From Muricea muricata (Eukaryota > Cnidaria > Anthozoa > Malacalcyonacea > Plexauridae), in NCBI GenBank assembly GCA_963855995.1, contig OY979723.1, positions 7,011,013-7,075,012 of the forward strand: 64,000 nt of DNA. The letters are read 5' to 3'. The notes under the pieces are model-generated. The model did not search any database, was not told the DNA's origin, and worked only from the letters and a program-made list of their open reading frames with translations. Of this stretch, positions 59,614 through 64,000 are shown piece after piece (the first letter of the stretch is position 1; every line of letters starts with the position of its first letter). Made by a program: the position numbers and the translations under genes.

Positions 59614-60450
59614 TTAAAAAATAAGGAAAATGTTAGTAAACGCTTTCAAGCGACTGCTGCTAACAGAAAGCAGAAACTTAGATTTCTCACAGTTTAATGT
59701 TAGAAGATTGTCATTTAGACATCGGCAAATTAAATTAAGACCATGGTTAACACATATCTCAATTTTGGCAATGCCCGAAGGAATAGCACTTAAGCGGGTT
59801 TTCCCTGAGGTTACTGTCCTTACCACCAAGCCTCGTATTGACGCATATACGTTCTCTTTACATGAAAGTGAGACTTGGTGGTTAAGACAGTAGTCTTAGG
59901 GAAAACCCGCATAAGTGCTAGGGCATGCTAGAGTAATGTAGGAGTGTATCATCAGCATATAATTATAATGCTAGTTCGCAGTGTTTGACAATGTTGAGCA
60001 TATCGTTGATTTAAATAATGAAAAGTAATGGACCTAATATACTGTCTTCAGTGTGACACACCATCTGATGCAGGTAGAGAACAGGACAATGTATCATTTT
60101 AATTGATACATTTTGCTGTCGTTCAGTGAGGTACATGTAACTGAAACCAATTGAGGGAGTTGTCATCGATCTGGAGCGATTAATTTCATGCAGTTTCCGA
60201 AACAAATAGCATAGCCAACAGTGGCAAATGCTTTTTCAAAGTCAAGAAAAATAGAAGCTATTACAAGATTCTTGTCAGCAGCTCAAGGTAACTGTGAGTG
60301 AAGAAAGCCAATTAAGCCTGAACAAGTCAATAATTTAAATCTAAACCCAAATTGGTGAAGTGAAAGGATTTTGTTCTCAGTTAAATGACTGTAAACTTGC
60401 GTTTGGACCAAACGTTATAGAATTTTACTTAAGATTGGTAAAAACAGTAA
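59614..60450 (-). mobile_element. Decayed non-LTR retrotransposon reverse transcriptase
   Basis: Reading the minus strand from about 60450 downward, pieces of a LINE reverse transcriptase appear in order: LPILSKIL..VYSHLTENKI, HQFGFR, IFLDFEKAFATV (finger/palm motif), YMYLTERQQNVSI, DSILGPLLFII, YADDTLLHYSS (catalytic box, 59948-59959), and LNDNLLTLNCEKSKFLL. Stops and frame changes separate the pieces, so it is inactive. A hairpin element (59771-59926) interrupts it just after the YADD box. It resembles jockey/CR1/L2-type RTs; the clade is not resolved. Confidence 0.8.
59771..59926. mobile_element. Hairpin MITE inserted in the reverse transcriptase
   Basis: The left arm ATGCCC..TAGCACTTAAGCGGGTTTTCCCT and the right arm AGGGAAAACCCGCATAAGTGCTAGGGCAT pair closely. 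The arms continue through TTACCACCAAG and CTTGGTGGTTAA. It is 156 bp with a loop of about 35 bases. Retrotransposon reading frames lie on both sides. Confidence 0.75.
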
Positions 60451-60799
60451 TAAGTAAGTAAGTATTGTATTTGTACCCAAAAATCTTTTACAGATGGCTA
60501 AAACTTATTTACATTATAACCAAGTAATGTACTAGCTGCCTGTGATAACCATAAAGAGGCTAGAAGCCCGACAGCCGTTCTATGAAAGTGAAAGATTAAA
60601 TTATATAAGAATATAAGGAAATGACGGATTAATCACGGACTAATAAATAAATGACGGGCTAATACAAACACTTAGGTAAATTAAAAAATAGAGAACAACC
60701 AAAGAGAACAACCACCACATACTATTTGGGAGATTTTACTAGTTCTATTTCAAAAACGAAGATCAACCACTTTGTAGGAAAATTTCAATAGCTACTAAT

Positions 60800-61127
60800 C
60801 AAATTAGCTTTTAGATTCTTTTTTAAGAAAGAAAGAGAAAGCATTTTTTCGTGCTTCATCAAGGGTGCTCCATACTTTGGCTCCTTGATATCTTAAATTA
60901 AAAATTCCATAATTTGTCCTAATTTTTGGAATAGAATATGTTGATTTAGATGCAAGTCTAGTATTGTAGTCGTATGTTTGATTTACAGGAGTAAAGTAAT
61001 TATTGAACGCAACTGGCAAGTTGTTATTATGAAATTTGTGCATGAAGATTGTGATGTGTAAACTAACAAGGTCAAGGAACTTTATAATTTTAAGTTCTTT
61101 AAAGAGGAGACTAGAGTGAGCATGCAA
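60800..61127 (-). mobile_element. C-terminal fragment of a non-LTR retrotransposon ORF
   Basis: An open frame of about 107 codons reads LKIIKFLDLVSLHITIFM, YDYNTRLASKSTYSIP, GIFNLRYQGAKVWSTL, then stops. This matches the usual tail of LINE ORF2 proteins. It lies upstream of the RT fragment on this strand, the reverse of the order in an intact element, so it is a separate insertion or a rearranged piece. Confidence 0.7.
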
Positions 61128-61140
61128 AAATTCATGTGTA

Positions 61141-61433
61141 GATCTTACTCTATTTTTGAGTATTTACCAATGTTACGCAATTTTTTGAGTCATTTATACT
61201 CACTGTTTGAGTAAAAATACCTGTGTGTGTAAAAAATTACTCAAATGTTTATCTGAGTAATATTTACTCATTATCATGAGTAGTAGCAAGACTGTTATTT
61301 ACTCAAAGCTTGAGTGAAATAATTGTACGAAATACTTTGAGTAAAAGCGAGCTTTGACTCTTCTAATGAGTATGAAAGTTTCTTACGTACCTTTTTGAGT
61401 AAACGTATACTCTTAGGGCTCTTTCCTCTAGAC
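61141..61433. repeat. Dense cluster of TGAGTAAA/TTTACTCA motifs
   Basis: About 15 copies of TGAGT or ACTCA, mostly extended to TTTGAGTAAA, TTTACTCA or close forms, on both strands in under 300 bases. Alternating orientation gives many possible hairpins. It may be an internal-repeat MITE, or an AP-1-like half-site array by chance. Confidence 0.65.
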
Positions 61434-61799
61434 GGAATTTGAGCGTGGAACGGAACTTTTCTGTGTCACTTTATACCGAAGTGAACAAAAGCAAAGAATA
61501 AGCAAAGCAAAGAATTATATATCACAATCCTCAGAAATATATTTATAAATTGTTTATGATTTTTCGTTAGAATTTTGTGTTTACACCTGTTGGAAACAGG
61601 CAGCGCAAAAAGACCCATGTGCTAAAATAAACCTCTTGCGTTTAGCTTGATAATAGCAGCATTGAACTAAGAATTTATATTTATAGTATAAGGCGTATTC
61701 ATTATCAAAGGATGTTTTTACCAGAGGAAATATCTAGTTTATTCCATGTTGGAGAATCACAATGATGGTGTACAGTCATTATATAGATCAGTGGCAGAA

Positions 61800-61965
61800 C
61801 TCCGCGCGCAATGCAAACCGGGAAGCGTCATCACATGCTTCGAAGCCATATATTTTTCATTCTTTCAATTATGATGTCGCTTTATAGCAAACAAAATTGC
61901 AATAATAACCGTGATGACGAATGAAATAACTCCTCATACATCAGGAAGGACAGCGTAATACTCAG
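61800..61965 (+). promoter_or_regulatory. Possible promoter and 5' UTR exon
   Basis: A CpG-richer stretch (ACTCCGCGCGCAATG, ACCGGGAAGCGTCATC) with ETS-like and CRE-like sequences precedes a good donor ACTCAG|GTAAGA at 61966. No open coding frame reaches the donor, so this would be untranslated leader. Weak evidence. Confidence 0.25.
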
Positions 61966-61969
61966 GTAA

Positions 61970-64000
61970 GATGGTTGTTATACTTTTTGTGTCGATAAAG
62001 CCCTTTTGACGTGTAATATTTACTTTGTTTCACCGTCATGTATTTCAAACACGTGTTCCAGTTTATATATATTTGAATTTCGCGCGACACGGCGACAGTA
62101 TTTGAAATAAAACGTTGATATTCACACATTGCCTTGATACAAGGTCTTATTTGAATGGAAAGAACTACAAACGGTAAAAATTGTATTCTGTAGATAGCCA
62201 GATGTGGTTATATGCAGACAGATACTGAATGTCTGTGAATGCACGTCTGAATGCCCATCAGACTATGCAATCAATACATACATAGTTTTATAAATCAAGC
62301 GTGCCACTTACTTAAGTTACTGTTTATTTGAATATCTGTTATGGATGGTAGTGTTCATTATAAGGATGTATATTAACACTTGCATCAGTCAAAGGTTTGT
62401 GATGCAGTTTGAATCAGTCAAAGATGCAGTAATGCAGTTTGAATCAACCAACTTTATCTAGTTCTTTCTGAGCAAATTCTCTGGGATATTTGCCCTGCAT
62501 TAGTTGTGTGACACTTATTATATTTTGATATCAAGTGTTAGCACAGTATTTAGTTAAGTCTTGCTCTCCCTTTGGTAAGTAAAATTGCCTGCCATAATGA
62601 AGACACCATAAAATCATGAGGTAGAGAAAATTGCTGCTTACATGTATATAAAAAATAACCTCATTCAAAAAGTTCCATCATACTATTGGCGGTAAAGCGT
62701 CTTACATGCTCTACTTTCAAGTTCTTGTTTTAAGAGAAGTAATGAACTCCTTGTTTGAATATATATGTATTTTTGACAAACTCTTATGCCAGATTAGTTT
62801 TATTTGTGTATGTATACCTGACCATACAACTCTAATCATCAACAGAAGTGCTACAGTATGCACTTCTCAAAACTTGGCAAAACAATCTGTCAATGCAATT
62901 CTCTAAAGCTTTTAAATAACAATGTGACCAAAGCATATCATTTTATTACTGTATTTTGTTTAATGTCTGATTATTGCACTTAACAAGGGAGTGTCACCAA
63001 CATTGCATTATTTTCCCTTCTAATTTTGGCAAAACACCAGAAAATTTTATGTAGAAAGTTGATTTTAGATTCTTGTTTGTATTGTTGCGATGAATAACTA
63101 AGTTATGTCTTATTGTTATATATGCTATGTCATATGCTATATAGCTATTTAGTTATTCTAACATAAGATTTTATTAAATTGCAGGCTTCAAGTACATGTT
63201 GCATGTAAATGCATGCAAACATCTTTGGTTATGCTTCCGTCATTTAATAAAAGGCTCGAACAATTGGTTGCAGGTTACTGATTGCTGTCAAAAGTATTCA
63301 GATTATGAAAGACAGGAAGTTCCAACACAATTTTAAACTCCAGTTTTGGATATTATAGAAGTAATTAATTTACTAGGTTAGTTACAAACATTGAATGTCC
63401 TTGTTGCCTAAAACCAGGCTTTTTAGCTGCCAAACCCCAAAACATTGAACAGAAGTATGGTATGATAAAATTGAGAGAGACAGCTGGCATGCATTAATGT
63501 TTAATGCTGGTACTGCTGTCTTGTAGTCAAAAAAGTTTTTTCCATTGTGAGTAGCTGTATAGCTGCTATTTGGATATTAAATAAATGCTCTAACTTCAAA
63601 GCTTAAGTGCATGCTGATGTTTGGTATATATAGTTTGTTTAATGCCATAAGATATGAACATTTGACACTTTACTGTTCTTGAGTGAAATGGCAAGATCTG
63701 ATCATTTACTGCATGTCCATTTACAGTTCAGTACAACTTATTTTTGCAACATATATGGGCCATGCATAATAATATAGCTTTCAGGTTAGAGCTGATCATC
63801 AGTATAATAGCTGTCAGTTACAGTTTGGTCACTTTTTAATGAGTCAGCTTTGTAAATATCTTTATGATTCATTGTCCAGTCAACAGTTAAATATATGTTT
63901 ATGCATTGGTGGTAATCTGTGCAAATATCATTAGCATGTTACTTAACGTCATTTCACCTTTTTGCAACACAAATTAAATCTTTGTGTTAAATAGCTGGTC
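61970..64000. other. Right-end stretch, no supported coding exon
   Basis: AT-rich, with only short open frames. A short direct repeat ATGCAGTTTGAATCA occurs twice at about 62400-62450. Exons of the 57.5 kb or 61.9 kb candidates would lie beyond the window. Confidence 0.35.

Overview
The window is nuclear DNA of an animal. It is AT-rich, with genes split by GT-AG introns, AATAAA signals, a long (TA)n tract and many small inverted-repeat transposons. Two genes encode ETS DNA-binding domains, a family found only in animals. The loose spacing and mixed transposon load fit an early-branching or marine invertebrate such as a cnidarian or sponge, but the sequence alone does not fix the species.

Layout: 0.1-2.6 kb holds an element with very long inverted arms bounded by TTAA. 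3.35-7.1 kb holds a transposase-like gene: a PHD-like zinc-finger exon, then an 876-codon open frame with RNase H-type features, interrupted by stops. 7-14 kb shows only repeats. 14.4-21.5 kb is ETS gene A on the minus strand, three coding exons that I joined by splice phase; its ETS domain is most like the ELK/TCF type. 21.5-46.9 kb is mostly non-coding and contains two orphan candidates on the minus strand: a run of exons joined by phase-1 introns (32.7-35.95 kb) and a single-exon ORF for a small basic, possibly secreted protein (42.24-42.68 kb). 46.9-49.3 kb is ETS gene B, minus strand, a short diverged paralogue of A with the same two intron positions. After 50 kb the support is weaker: an 80-codon ORF at 55.4 kb, a likely first coding exon on the plus strand at 57.53 kb whose gene would run out of the window, and a decayed non-LTR retrotransposon at 59.6-61.1 kb split by a small hairpin element.

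How the genes may work together: A and B look like an old tandem duplication. A keeps the recognition-helix residues and has a long tail. B is little more than a bare ETS domain, with changes at the start of the recognition helix. Just upstream of A's start lies an inverted pair of CGGAAGTT ETS-type sites, so self- or cross-regulation is a testable idea. The orphan genes lie between the two ETS genes. Nothing was searched against databases, and all exon joins are read by eye from splice sites and phases.
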